Below are positions 34,248 to 43,299 of a DNA stretch of 64,000 bases, piece by piece; positions within the stretch are counted from its first letter, which is position 1, and every line of letters begins with the position of its first letter. Origin of the DNA: Microbispora catharanthi (GTDB lineage Bacteria; Actinomycetota; Actinomycetes; Streptosporangiales; Streptosporangiaceae); assembly GCF_006334915.2 (NCBI RefSeq), contig NZ_VDMA02000030.1:36422-100421 (forward strand), read 5' to 3'. The translations under genes were made by a program, and so were the position numbers. Under the pieces are notes generated by a model that saw only the letters and a list, made by a program, of their open reading frames with translations, made no database searches and was not told the DNA's origin.

Positions 34248-34368
34248 CGGCCACCGCCCCCTGCACAGCAGACACGCACAAAAAGGGATGTACCCAACCT
34301 TGGAGCGGCGCTTGCGGATTCATTCTGTAATCATCGACTACTAAGCGTCACCACGCAGCCCTTACTGG

Positions 34369-35001
34369 TCAGTCATGTGCGGGTTCTCCAAGGTCAGGGA
34401 GCTCACGGACGTCGGGCGGCTCTCCGAGATCAGGGGGTTCGGGGGGCTCGGTGACCACCATCACGAAGCGCAGCGGTTCCTCGTGCTCGTTGGCGTACCG
34501 ATGCGGCCGGTCGGCGCTGAACACGACGGCGTCGCCGGACCCCACGACGTGGCTCCTGCCGTACACGGTCAGTGTGAGCCGTCCCTCCAGGACGGTGAGC
34601 ATCTCGCGAGTGCCGGCGGGGTGCGCGTCGCCGTCGTGGTGCTCGCCCGGCCCGAGCCGCCAGTCCCACAACTCCAGGATCGCGGGCGCGTCCGTCCCCA
34701 CGAGCAGGCGGGCCGACCCTCCCCCGGGATGCCGGAACGTCACCACCTCGGACTCGTGCACGACCCGGACGACCGGGGTGTCGGCGACCTCCACCAGCCG
34801 CGCGAGGGTCACGCCCAGCGCGTCGGCGATCCGGGTGAGCGTGTTGACGCTCGGGTTGGTGCGGCCCTGCTCGATCTGGATGAGCATGCCGCGGCTCACG
34901 TTCGACCTGGCCGCGAGCTCGTCGAGGGTCAGCCCCCGGTGGGCCCGCTGGCCCCGTACGTTCGCGGCGATGGCCGCGGTGATCGTCGCAGGATCAGCCA
35001 T
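34369..35001 (-). CDS. XRE-family regulator with cupin domain
   Basis: A 210-residue regulator. The N-terminal helix-turn-helix (about residues 12-70) has LAARSNVSRGMLIQIEQGRTNPS, and the C-terminal cupin sensor (about 90-190) has GPGEHHDGDAHPAGTREML and GDAVVFSADRPHRY, with His residues that can bind metal or a ligand. The last 20 residues are an acidic Pro/Glu-rich tail. It is divergent from the EamA transporter and very likely controls it, as in many XRE-cupin/EamA pairs. The ligand is unknown. Confidence 0.88.
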   Translation of the reverse strand: MADPATITAAIAANVRGQRAHRGLTLDELAARSNVSRGMLIQIEQGRTNPSVNTLTRIADALGVTLARLVEVADTPVVRVVHESEVVTFRHPGGGSARLLVGTDAPAILELWDWRLGPGEHHDGDAHPAGTREMLTVLEGRLTLTVYGRSHVVGSGDAVVFSADRPHRYANEHEEPLRFVMVVTEPPEPPDLGEPPDVRELPDLGEPAHD

Positions 35002-35027
35002 GGGTACAGCGTAGTGATCTCCTATTA

Positions 35028-35052
35028 CAATCCATTGCACTATCGAGGCAAT
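35028..35052. promoter_or_regulatory. Possible XRE operator
   Basis: The dyad CAATCCATTG (35028-35037) is followed by ATTGC (35034-35038) and its complement GCAAT (35048-35052). Together they fill the 65-bp gap between the divergent XRE-cupin and EamA genes. Symmetry and position only. Confidence 0.42.
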
Positions 35053-35066
35053 CTCTTGGGGGATCT

Positions 35067-35903
35067 GTGACGGCGGTGGCCCTCGCTACGGCATGCGCGG
35101 TGATCTTCGGCACGGCCGACTTCTTCGGGGGTCTCGCCACCAGGCGGTCGAAGGTGCTGGCCGTGGTCGTGCTCTCCCAGCTCGGCGGCCTGCTGCTGGT
35201 CGCCGCTCTCCTCCCGGTGCTGCCGGGCCACGCGAGCACGGCGGCACTGGCCTGGGGAATGGCCTCCGGGGTCGCCGGCGCCTTCGGCATCGTGCTGTTC
35301 TACCGCGGCCTGGCCACCGGCATGATGTCCGTGATCGCCCCGACCACTGCCACGACCGCGATGGCCGTCCCCGTGGTGTTCGGCCTCCTCACCGGCGACC
35401 GGCCGTCCGCCCTGGCGCTCGTGGGCGTCGCGCTCGGCCTGTTCGCCGTCCTGCTGGTCAGCCGCGAGCCGAACGGCGGGGCGAGCGGCCCGAAGGCCGG
35501 TCCGATCCTCGCCGCCCTGGTGTCGGGAGCGGGTTTCGGCGGGTTCTTCGTGCTGCTCAAGCTGGCCCCGGCCGACTCCGGCACGTGGCCGCTGCTGGGG
35601 GCGAGGATCGCCTCGATCACGCTGGTCGCACTGCTGGCCCTCGCGACGCGCAGGAGCCTGCGCCCGGTGCCCGGCACCCTCACGGTGACGATCGCGGCCG
35701 GGGTGCTCGACATGGCCGCCAACGTGCTCTATCTCTTCGCGGCGCAGCGGGGGATGCTCACCCTGGTGGCCGTCCTGGTGTCGCTCTATCCGGCGAGCAC
35801 GCTGCTGCTCGCGCGGTACGTCCTGGGCGAGCGGCTGAGTCCCGTGCAGATCACCGGCGTCGGGTTCGCGCTCGGCGCGATCGCCCTCATCGCCGCCGCC
35901 TGA
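35067..35903 (+). CDS. EamA-family transporter
   Basis: A 278-residue membrane protein with ten predicted helices, the fold of drug/metabolite EamA exporters. Two five-helix halves are visible, with the second opening near GPILAALVSGAGFGG (about residue 147). Family members export metabolites or amino acids. GTG start with GGGG just before it. Regulated probably by the divergent XRE-cupin protein. The substrate is unknown. Confidence 0.87.
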   Translation: MTAVALATACAVIFGTADFFGGLATRRSKVLAVVVLSQLGGLLLVAALLPVLPGHASTAALAWGMASGVAGAFGIVLFYRGLATGMMSVIAPTTATTAMAVPVVFGLLTGDRPSALALVGVALGLFAVLLVSREPNGGASGPKAGPILAALVSGAGFGGFFVLLKLAPADSGTWPLLGARIASITLVALLALATRRSLRPVPGTLTVTIAAGVLDMAANVLYLFAAQRGMLTLVAVLVSLYPASTLLLARYVLGERLSPVQITGVGFALGAIALIAAA

Positions 35904-35943
35904 ACCGCGTCCCCAGCCGCGCCCCCAAGCGCGCCCCGATCCG

Positions 35944-35988
35944 GGGCCCGTGGGCGCGGGACCACGTCCCGGCGCGCCTCACGGGCCC
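35944..35988. terminator. Bidirectional terminator hairpin
   Basis: GGGCCCGTGGGCGCG (35944-35958) pairs with CGCGCCTCACGGGCCC (35973-35988) with one bulged base; a smaller GGGAC/GTCCC stem extends it. It lies between the convergent EamA and sigma-factor genes. Confidence 0.75.
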
Positions 35989-36000
35989 GTCAGTCACGGG

Positions 36001-36594
36001 TCAGGCCGCGCACACCTGCTCGGGGACGCGTACGACGCCCTCCTCGCGGGCGTAGTCCTCCAGCATGCCCCGGAGCTGGCGGCGGCCCCGGTGCAGCCTG
36101 GACATGACGGTGCCGATCGGAGTGCCCATCCGGTCGGCGATCTCCTTGTACGCGAAGCCCTCGACGTCGGCCAGGTAGACGGCCACCCGGAAGTCCTCCG
36201 GCAGGGCCCGCAGGGCGTTCATCACGACACTGTCCGGAATCTGGTCGAGTGCCTCGATCTCGGCCGAGCGCAGCCCGGTCGACATGTGCGACTCGGCCGC
36301 GGCCAGCTGCCAGTCCTCGATCTCCTCGGCGGCCGACAGCTTGGGCGAGCGCTGCTTCTTCCGGTAGTCGTTGATGAAGTTGTTGGTGAGGATGCGGTGC
36401 AGCCACGCCTTGAGGTTCGTGCCCTCGCGGAACTGGTGGTAGGACGTGAAGGCCTTCGCGACGGTCTCCTGGACCAGGTCCTCGGCGTCGGCGGGGTTGC
36501 GCGTCAGACGCATGGCGGACGCGTAGAGCTGGCTCGTCACCGGCACGACCTCACGCTCGAACCATGCCTGCCGCTGCTCGTCGGTCGAGATCAT
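36001..36594 (-). CDS. SigR-like ECF sigma factor
   Basis: A 197-residue extracytoplasmic-function sigma factor of the actinobacterial SigR/SigH group (thiol-oxidative stress). Region 2 has EDLVQETVAKAF, FREGTNLKAWLHRIL and NNFINDYRKKQRSP; region 4 has EIADRMGTPIGTVMSRLHRGRRQLR. These match SigR closely. SigR genes are normally followed by rsrA, the zinc anti-sigma factor; here the gene ends 98 bp before a convergent transporter and no anti-sigma gene is adjacent. It may therefore be a second SigR paralogue with an anti-sigma factor elsewhere. The protein is slightly short at the C-terminus, ending PEQVCAA. Confidence 0.88.
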   Translation of the reverse strand: MISTDEQRQAWFEREVVPVTSQLYASAMRLTRNPADAEDLVQETVAKAFTSYHQFREGTNLKAWLHRILTNNFINDYRKKQRSPKLSAAEEIEDWQLAAAESHMSTGLRSAEIEALDQIPDSVVMNALRALPEDFRVAVYLADVEGFAYKEIADRMGTPIGTVMSRLHRGRRQLRGMLEDYAREEGVVRVPEQVCAA

Positions 36595-36922
36595 CTCTTC
36601 CCCCTACGGAACTTCTCCCCCGTTACCCGTCCGGCCGGAACACATGCGAGGTCGCTCGTTCATCGTTGTGCCAAGGACATCGTGCCGCTTGGGGCCTAAG
36701 CACGGTGTTAATGTCGTCCGGCCTGGTCAGCGCCATCGCCGTAAAGACCAGGCCCGCGCGGCCAGGTCACGCGCAAGCCGAACAAGTCTCATTAGCGTAA
36801 CACCGGAGCCTCAATCCGGAGTAAAATGTGGCAGATTTCACTGGCGGTCGGCAGGTGCGGGTCGGCGGCGCCGGGTGCCTCCTCCTTGGTGTTCATGGCG
36901 AGGACCGTGCCAGAGTGGCGGC
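36595..36922. other. Intergenic region between sigma factor and PLP enzyme
   Basis: 328 bp without a convincing gene. It holds the promoters of both divergent genes. Visible elements: GGAAC (36637-36641), 16 bases, then GTTC (36658-36661), like an ECF promoter pointing to the PLP gene; and TAAAAT (36822-36827), a possible -10. No RNA gene recognised. Confidence 0.5.
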
Positions 36923-37993
36923 ATGAACCACCTGGATCGGCACGATCCGGTCACGAGGGCATGGGTGGCCGACGCCATCCAGGCCGTCGAGGCCGACGCC
37001 AACCGAAGCTGCGACACTCACCTGCATGTATTCCCGCTCCCCTCGCACTGGGGTGTCGACCTCTATCTGAAAGACGAGTCGGTGCACCCGACCGGTTCAC
37101 TCAAGCACCGTCTCGCCCGGTCCCTCTTCCTGTACGGCCTGGCCAACGGCTGGATCGGGCCCACCACCACGATCATCGAGGCGTCCAGCGGGTCCACCGC
37201 CGTGAGTGAGGCGTACTTCGCCCGGCTGCTCGGCCTGCCGTTCATCGCGGTGATCCCGGCGAGCACCTCGCCGGAGAAGCGGGAGATCATCGAGTTCTAC
37301 GGCGGCAAGTGCCACCTGGTGGACGACCCGAGAGCGATCTACGACGAGTCGCACCGGCTCGCCGCCGAGACCGGCGGGCACTACATGGACCAGTTCACCT
37401 ACGCCGAACGGGCGACGGACTGGCGGGGCAACAACAACATCGCCGAGAGCGTCTTCCAGCAGATGGCGCTCGAACGGCACCCGGAGCCCGCGTGGATCGT
37501 CGTCGGCGCGGGCACCGGCGGCACCTCGGCGACGATCGGCCGCTACATCCGCTATCGCCGCCACCAGACCCGGCTCTGCGTGGCCGATCCCGAGGGCTCG
37601 GCGTTCTATCCGTCCTGGATCTCGGGCGAGGAGCACGGCGGCGCCGGATCGCGGATCGAGGGCATCGGCCGGCCGCGGGTCGAGCCGTCGTTCCTGCCGA
37701 CGGTCATCGACCGGATGACCCAGGTGCCGGACGCCCTGTCGATCGCGGCCATGCACTGGGTCAGGGAGGTCACCCGCAGGGAGGTCGGCGGCTCGACCGG
37801 CACCAACATCGCGGCGGCGGTGCAGATCATCCGGGAGATGCGGGAGCGGGGCGAGCGCGGCAGCGTGGTCACGCTGATCTGCGACGGCGCCGAGCGCTAT
37901 CGCGACACCTACGGCGACCCGCGCTGGCTGTCGGAGCGGGGCATCGACATCGCCCCCCACCTCGAAGAGCTGCGCGCCTTCCTCCGGAGCTGA
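36923..37993 (+). CDS. PLP-dependent cysteine synthase/desulfhydrase family protein
   Basis: A 356-residue fold-type II PLP enzyme. The PLP lysine is Lys61 in HPTGSLKHR, with ASSGSTAVSEAY as the substrate loop, GAGTGGTSATIG as the phosphate-binding loop and a final LICDGAERY. The layout matches the mycobacterial Cds1-type L-cysteine desulfhydrase, which breaks cysteine to sulfide, pyruvate and ammonia, rather than CysK/CysM. That assignment rests on overall pattern. It is divergent from the SigR-like gene, hence a plausible thiol-stress link. The ATG at 36923 has only a weak ribosome site. Confidence 0.82.
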   Translation: MNHLDRHDPVTRAWVADAIQAVEADANRSCDTHLHVFPLPSHWGVDLYLKDESVHPTGSLKHRLARSLFLYGLANGWIGPTTTIIEASSGSTAVSEAYFARLLGLPFIAVIPASTSPEKREIIEFYGGKCHLVDDPRAIYDESHRLAAETGGHYMDQFTYAERATDWRGNNNIAESVFQQMALERHPEPAWIVVGAGTGGTSATIGRYIRYRRHQTRLCVADPEGSAFYPSWISGEEHGGAGSRIEGIGRPRVEPSFLPTVIDRMTQVPDALSIAAMHWVREVTRREVGGSTGTNIAAAVQIIREMRERGERGSVVTLICDGAERYRDTYGDPRWLSERGIDIAPHLEELRAFLRS

Positions 37994-37998
37994 CGGGA

Positions 37999-38024
37999 GG
38001 CGGGCCGGGAAATCCCGGCCCGCC
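37999..38024. terminator. Bidirectional terminator hairpin
   Basis: GGCGGGCCGGGA and TCCCGGCCCGCC form a perfect 12-bp stem around two bases, between the convergent PLP enzyme and ftsY genes. Confidence 0.85.
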
Positions 38025-38047
38025 GCCGTGTTCCTTGCTTTCTCGTG

Positions 38048-39229
38048 TCAGTCGCCGAGCAGGGCGTCGACGAAGACCTCGGGGTCGAACGGCGCGAGGT
38101 CGTCCGGCCCCTCGCCGAGGCCCACCAGCTTCACGGGCACGCCCAGCTCACGCTGGACCGAAATCACGATGCCGCCCTTGGCCGTGCCGTCCAGCTTGGT
38201 CAGCGCGATGCCGGTGACGTTGACCACCTCGGCGAAGACCTGCGCCTGGCGCATGCCGTTCTGCCCGGTGGTCGCGTCGAGGACGAGGAGCACCTCGTCC
38301 ACCGCCGCCTTCTTCTCGATGACCCGCTTGACCTTGCCCAGCTCGTCCATGAGGCCGGTCTTGGTGTGCAGCCGTCCCGCGGTGTCGATGATGACGGTGT
38401 CCGCCTTGTCCTCGATGCCCTTGGCCACGGCGTCGAACGCCACGGACGCCGGGTCGCCGCCCTCCGGGCCGCGCACCACACCCGCGCCGACGCGGTCACC
38501 CCACGTCTGGAGCTGATCGGTGGCCGCCGCGCGGAAGGTGTCGGCGGCGCCGAGCACGACCTTCCTGCCGTCGCCGACCAAGACCCGGGCCAGCTTGCCC
38601 GAGGTCGTGGTCTTGCCGGTGCCGTTGACCCCGACGACGAGGACGACGGCCGGCCGCTCCCCGTGCGGCTGGGTGTGCAGGGTCCGGTCGAGGTCCGGCG
38701 CGATCTGCGTGAGCAGTTCCTCGCGCAGCAGCTTGCGCACCTCATCGGGGGTGCGGGTGCCGAGCACCTTCACCTTCGTCCGCAGTTCCTCCACCATCGC
38801 ACGGGTGGGGGCCACACCGACGTCGGCCGTGATCAGAGTCTCCTCGATCTCGTCCCAGACCTCGTCGTCGAGCCGGTCCCGCGACAGCAGTTCGAGCAGG
38901 CCCCGGCCGAGGACGTTCTGCGAACGGGCGAGCCTGCCGCGCAGCCGCACCATCCGGCCGGCCGAGGGCGGCGGGACCTCGATCTCGGGAGCCTTGATCA
39001 GCTCTTCGATCGGAGGGGCGGGCGGCGGCAGCGTGGTCGTCGTGCCGCCGTCCTCTTCGCCCAGCCCCGTCTTCGCGGGCTCCTCCACGACGGGAGCCTT
39101 CGGCTCGGGCGGGGCCGGCGGGGCGGGCGGCAGGTCCTTCGCCTTCGGCCGGAACAGCAGCCACAGGCCACCCACCGCCAATATGGCGACGATGGCCACG
39201 ATCACGATGATGCCGAGGTAACCGTCCAC
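38048..39229 (-). CDS. ftsY: Signal recognition particle receptor FtsY
   Basis: A 393-residue GTPase that docks SRP-ribosome complexes at the membrane. Actinobacterial FtsY carries an N-terminal transmembrane helix, here residues about 5-26, then a Pro/Glu-rich linker (30-90), the N domain (95-180) and the G domain (190-393). G1 is GVNGTGKTTT (200-209), G3 DTAGR, G4 TKLDGTAKGG and the DxR loop is ADTFRAAA. It lies 51 bp downstream of smc on the same strand, the standard actinomycete order. Confidence 0.97.
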   Translation of the reverse strand: MDGYLGIIVIVAIVAILAVGGLWLLFRPKAKDLPPAPPAPPEPKAPVVEEPAKTGLGEEDGGTTTTLPPPAPPIEELIKAPEIEVPPPSAGRMVRLRGRLARSQNVLGRGLLELLSRDRLDDEVWDEIEETLITADVGVAPTRAMVEELRTKVKVLGTRTPDEVRKLLREELLTQIAPDLDRTLHTQPHGERPAVVLVVGVNGTGKTTTSGKLARVLVGDGRKVVLGAADTFRAAATDQLQTWGDRVGAGVVRGPEGGDPASVAFDAVAKGIEDKADTVIIDTAGRLHTKTGLMDELGKVKRVIEKKAAVDEVLLVLDATTGQNGMRQAQVFAEVVNVTGIALTKLDGTAKGGIVISVQRELGVPVKLVGLGEGPDDLAPFDPEVFVDALLGD

Positions 39230-39280
39230 ACCATGCAGTTTCCCAGATGACCCGCATTACTCCAGCCAGGGGCGTACTTC

Positions 39281-42200
39281 CTAGACCTTCTCGCGGAGGC
39301 GCTGGCTGACGACCTGGGTGACGCCGTCGCCGCGCATCGACACGCCATACAGCGCGTCGGCGATCTCCATCGTGCGCTTCTGGTGCGTGATCACGATGAG
39401 CTGTGAGGTCTGTCTCAGTTCCTCGAACAGGGTGAGCAGCCGCTGGGTGTTGGTGTCGTCGAGCGCCGCCTCGACCTCGTCCATCACGTAGAACGGCGAC
39501 GGGCGGGCCTTGAAGATCGAGACGAGGAACGCGACCGCCGTCAGCGACCGCTCGCCGCCGGACAGCAGCGACAGGCGCTTGACCTTCTTGCCGGGCGGCC
39601 GGGCCTCGACCTCGACACCCGTGGTCAGCATGTCCTCGGGGTCGGTCAGCAGCAGGCGGCCCTCCCCGCCGGGGAAGACCCGCTGGAAGATCTGCCCGAA
39701 CTCGCGCGCCACGTCCTCGAACGCCGCCGCGAAGACCTGCTCGACCCGGTCGTCGACCTCCTTGACCACGAGCAGCAGGTCGCGCCGGGTCTTCTTGAGG
39801 TCTTCGAGCTGCGAGGTGAGGAAGGCGTGCCGCTCCTCAAGGGCGGCGAACTCCTCCAGCGCCAGCGGGTTGACCTTGCCGAGCTGGGTCATCTGCCGCT
39901 CGGCCGTCCTGGCCCGCTTCTCCTGCTCCTCCCGCACGTACGGCACGGGCGGGTCGCCGGGCACCGGCACGCTCGGCCCGTATTCGGCGATCAGCGGTTC
40001 GAGCTCGATGCCGTACTCCTCCAGGGCACGCTGCTCCATCTGCTCCAGACGCAGCCGCCGCTCCGTCCTGGCCATCTCGCTGCCGTGGACCCGGTTGACC
40101 AGGGCGTCCAGCTCGGAGCTGAGCTCCCGTACGCGCAGGCGCACCTGCTTGAGCTCGGTGTCGATCTGCCCGCGCGCCCGCTCGGCCTCGTCGCGCTCCT
40201 CTGCGGCCCGCGCGAGCGAGCCCTCCAGGGCGCTCAGGGCGGCACGCGCGCCGTCCGCCACCGCCGCGGCGATCTGCGCCTGCCTGCGGCGGCGTTCCCG
40301 GTCGGCCGCGGCCTGGGCCCGGTCCTGCCGCTCACGCTGGGCCGCGCGCAGCAGGGCGTCGGCGCGGCCCGCGATGCCCCGCACCCGCTCCTCGGCCGTA
40401 CGGACGGTCAGCCGGGCCTCCATCTCGGCCTGCCGGGTGACGCCACAGGCGGCGGCCAGCTCGTCGCGGGTGTCGGTGGTCGGCTCCGCCTCCAGCTCCG
40501 CGGCGTACTCTGCCTCGGCGAGCTGCTCCTCCAGCTCCACGACCGCGGCCTGGGCCTGCTCGCGCGCCTCCTGGGCGTCCACCGCTGACCGGCTCAGCCG
40601 GGCCGCCTCGTCCTGGGCGGCCTTGACGGCGGCCTCCAGCCGGGCCAGCTGCTTGGCCGCCGCCGCGGCCCGCTGGTCGGCCTCCCGCTGCCTGCCGCGC
40701 AGGCGGTCGAGCCCGGCCTGCGCCGCGTTCAGCCCGTTCTGCGCGGCGTTGACGCCGCTCTGGGCGGCGCTCACGCCGCTCTGCGCCTCCGTGACCCGCC
40801 CCTGCGCCGCCTCCAGCGCGAGCTGGGACTCCCGTTCGGCGGCCACGGCCTCGGCCAGCGCCTCCGCGTGCCGTTCGGCCTCGGCCCTGGCGGTGGCGAG
40901 ATCGGCGGCGGCCTCGTCCAGGGCCGTGCGCATCTGCAGCAGGGAGGAGCCGCCGCCCGAGCCGCCGTGCGCGGCGTGGACGCCGAGCAGGTCGCCGGAC
41001 GTCGTGACGGCCCGCAGCTCCGGATGGGCGTCCACGACTTTGCGCGCGGTGAGCAGGTCGGGCACCACGACCACGTCGGACAGCAGCGCCTCCACTGCGG
41101 GGCGCAGCTCGTCCGGCACGGTCACCAGGTCGGCGGCCCATTCGGCGCCCGCGACGGGCGCCTCCGGTCGCCCGCCCGCGCTCTGCCCGCCACCGCTCTG
41201 TCCACCGCTGCTCTGCCCGCCACCGCTCTGCCGGTCGCCCGCGATCAGGAGGGCGGCGCGGCCGGCGTCGGCCTCGCGCAGGTGCTCGACGGCGGCCACG
41301 GCGGCGGTCAGCGAGGCGACGCCCACCCCGTCCACGGCCATCACGGCCGCGACGGCCGCCTCCGCCCCCGGGCGTACGGCGAGCAGCGTGGCGATCGGGC
41401 CGAGCACGCCGGGCAGACCGGCGCCGAGCAGCGCGGCGGCCCCGTCCGCTCCCCCGGCCAGGCTCATCTCCAGGGCCTCGCACCGGGCCTGGAGAGCGGC
41501 GACCGCGCGCTGTGACTCCTGGTCGGCCGCTCGGGCCGTGCTCACGGCGGCCTTGGCGGCGGCGAGCGCGTCCCTGGGCGCGGCCAGGTCGGCCCGCGCC
41601 CGCTCCACGACGGCCTCGGCCTGCTCGGCCACGGCCCTGGCCTCCTCCACCGCGGCGCGGGCGAGGTCCACGCCCTCCTGCGCGGCCTCCAGCTCGGCCG
41701 CGAGCTCGGGGTCGGCCGGCGGCTCGTCGAGCGCCTGCGCGTCGAGCTCGTCCTGGGCCTGCTCCGCACGCCGGGTGGCGTCCTCGACGGCCTTGGTGAG
41801 CCTGCCGATCTCGTCTCCGGCGGCCCTGGCCCGGCTCCTGGCCGACTCCACCTGGCCGCGAAGGCGGGCGAGGGCCTCGCGGCGGTCGGCCGCGGCGCGG
41901 GCGGCGACGGTCAGGCGCCGCTCCTCGGCGGCCAGCGCCTCCTCGGCCTCCGCGCGGACCTCGACGGCGGCCGCGAGCCGCTCGCGCGCCTCGTCCAGCT
42001 CCTCCGCCAGCACCCGCTCCTGCTCCCGCACCTCGGCGGCCTCGCGTTCCAGGTCCTCCGGGTCGCGCCCGCGCCGCTCGATGGACGCGGCGTCCGCGGC
42101 GTGCCGCCGCCGTTCGGCCGCGAGGCTCTCCACGCCGCGCAGCCGCTCCCGCAGGGCAGAAAGGCGGTAGAAGGTCTCCTGTGCGGCCTTGAGGCGCGGC

Positions 42201-43039
42201 TGGGCGTCGTTCTCGGCGGCCTCCAGCTCGGCCTCCCGCCGCTGGCCCTCGGCCAGCTCCGCCTCCACCTGGGCGCGCCGCGCCTGTACGGCCGCCTCGT
42301 CGGCCTCCTCCCGCTGCAGCGTGTCGCGGAGGGTGATCACGTCGTCGGCGAGCAGCCGCAGCCGCGCGTCACGCAGGTCGGCCTGGATGACGGCCGCCTT
42401 GCGTGCGATCTCGGCCTGCCGGCCCAATGGTTTGAGCTGGCGGCGCAGCTCGGCCACGAGATCCTGGACGCGGGTCAGGTTGGCCTGCATCGCGTCGAGC
42501 TTGCGGAGGGCCTTCTCCTTGCGCTTGCGGTGCTTGAGTACGCCCGCGGCCTCCTCGATGAACGCCCGGCGCTCCTCCGGACCCGCGTGCAGCACCTGGT
42601 CGAGCTGGCCCTGGCCGACGATCACGTGCATCTCCCGGCCGATGCCGGAGTCGGACAGCAGCTCCTGGATGTCGAGCAGGCGGCAGGTGTCGCCGTTGAT
42701 GGCGTACTCGCTCTGGCCGGACCGGAACATCAGCCGGCTGATCGTCACCTCGGTGTAGTCGATCGGGAGCGCGCCGTCGGTGTTGTCGATCGTCAGCGTG
42801 ACCTCGGCGCGGCCGAGGGGCGGGCGGCTGGAGGTGCCCGCGAAGATCACGTCCTCCATCTTGCCGCCGCGCAGCGACTTGGCGCTGTGCTCGCCCATCA
42901 CCCATGCGAGGGCGTCCACGACGTTGGACTTGCCGGAGCCGTTGGGGCCCACCACGGCGGTGATGCCCGGCTCGAAGCGGAGGGTGGTGGCCGAGGCGAA
43001 GGACTTGAAGCCGCGTAAGGTGAGCGTCTTGAGGTACAC
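39281..43039 (-). CDS. smc: Chromosome segregation protein SMC
   Basis: A 1252-residue condensin ATPase. The N-terminal head has Walker A VGPNGSGKSN, the C-terminal head has the signature LLSGGERSLTA and Walker B FYVMDEVEAALD. Two long coiled coils flank a hinge at about residues 510-700. The protein is longer than the usual 1180-1200 residues because of a Gly/Ser/Gln tract in the hinge (about 603-620) and heptad duplications in the second coil (about 749-777). It organises chromosome arms with ScpA/ScpB, encoded elsewhere. Start fixed by the family N-terminus MYLKTLTLRGFKSFA. Confidence 0.96.
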   Translation of the reverse strand: MYLKTLTLRGFKSFASATTLRFEPGITAVVGPNGSGKSNVVDALAWVMGEHSAKSLRGGKMEDVIFAGTSSRPPLGRAEVTLTIDNTDGALPIDYTEVTISRLMFRSGQSEYAINGDTCRLLDIQELLSDSGIGREMHVIVGQGQLDQVLHAGPEERRAFIEEAAGVLKHRKRKEKALRKLDAMQANLTRVQDLVAELRRQLKPLGRQAEIARKAAVIQADLRDARLRLLADDVITLRDTLQREEADEAAVQARRAQVEAELAEGQRREAELEAAENDAQPRLKAAQETFYRLSALRERLRGVESLAAERRRHAADAASIERRGRDPEDLEREAAEVREQERVLAEELDEARERLAAAVEVRAEAEEALAAEERRLTVAARAAADRREALARLRGQVESARSRARAAGDEIGRLTKAVEDATRRAEQAQDELDAQALDEPPADPELAAELEAAQEGVDLARAAVEEARAVAEQAEAVVERARADLAAPRDALAAAKAAVSTARAADQESQRAVAALQARCEALEMSLAGGADGAAALLGAGLPGVLGPIATLLAVRPGAEAAVAAVMAVDGVGVASLTAAVAAVEHLREADAGRAALLIAGDRQSGGGQSSGGQSGGGQSAGGRPEAPVAGAEWAADLVTVPDELRPAVEALLSDVVVVPDLLTARKVVDAHPELRAVTTSGDLLGVHAAHGGSGGGSSLLQMRTALDEAAADLATARAEAERHAEALAEAVAAERESQLALEAAQGRVTEAQSGVSAAQSGVNAAQNGLNAAQAGLDRLRGRQREADQRAAAAAKQLARLEAAVKAAQDEAARLSRSAVDAQEAREQAQAAVVELEEQLAEAEYAAELEAEPTTDTRDELAAACGVTRQAEMEARLTVRTAEERVRGIAGRADALLRAAQRERQDRAQAAADRERRRRQAQIAAAVADGARAALSALEGSLARAAEERDEAERARGQIDTELKQVRLRVRELSSELDALVNRVHGSEMARTERRLRLEQMEQRALEEYGIELEPLIAEYGPSVPVPGDPPVPYVREEQEKRARTAERQMTQLGKVNPLALEEFAALEERHAFLTSQLEDLKKTRRDLLLVVKEVDDRVEQVFAAAFEDVAREFGQIFQRVFPGGEGRLLLTDPEDMLTTGVEVEARPPGKKVKRLSLLSGGERSLTAVAFLVSIFKARPSPFYVMDEVEAALDDTNTQRLLTLFEELRQTSQLIVITHQKRTMEIADALYGVSMRGDGVTQVVSQRLREKV

Positions 43040-43246
43040 GTCCGCCCCCCTCGGTGCCGCCTGGCGTTCGGGGGGAAAGACTACAGCTCCCGAGGGCCGG
43101 GTACGCGGGGATAGGCACCGGCGGCCCGCCTGGGAAACGAATATGGGTAAGGCAAGCCGGGCGGTTCACCCATCCCGCCCACGGCCCGTTGTTTGTGATC
43201 GGTTAGCCGTCGAATCAATTGCCGGGGAACGACGGCGGAAATGGCA

Positions 43247-43271
43247 AGGGACGCCTTTGCGGGGCGTCCCT
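43247..43271 (-). terminator. Terminator after the small coiled-coil gene
   Basis: AGGGACGCC (43247-43255) pairs perfectly with GGCGTCCCT (43263-43271) across a 7-base loop, 29 bp after the stop of the gene at 43300. The smc promoter must lie between it and 43039. Confidence 0.72.
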
Positions 43272-43299
43272 ACAATCCTTTCCCGTTCCTGCCGGTCCC

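Noticed and set aside
36790..36830. CCGGAG direct repeat as a regulator site
   Set aside because: Six-base words recur often in such GC-rich DNA; spacing and symmetry give no support.
39510..42170. Long + strand frame opposite smc
   Set aside because: Ser/Arg/Ala-rich antisense frame that arises from the GC-biased codons of smc; no motif.
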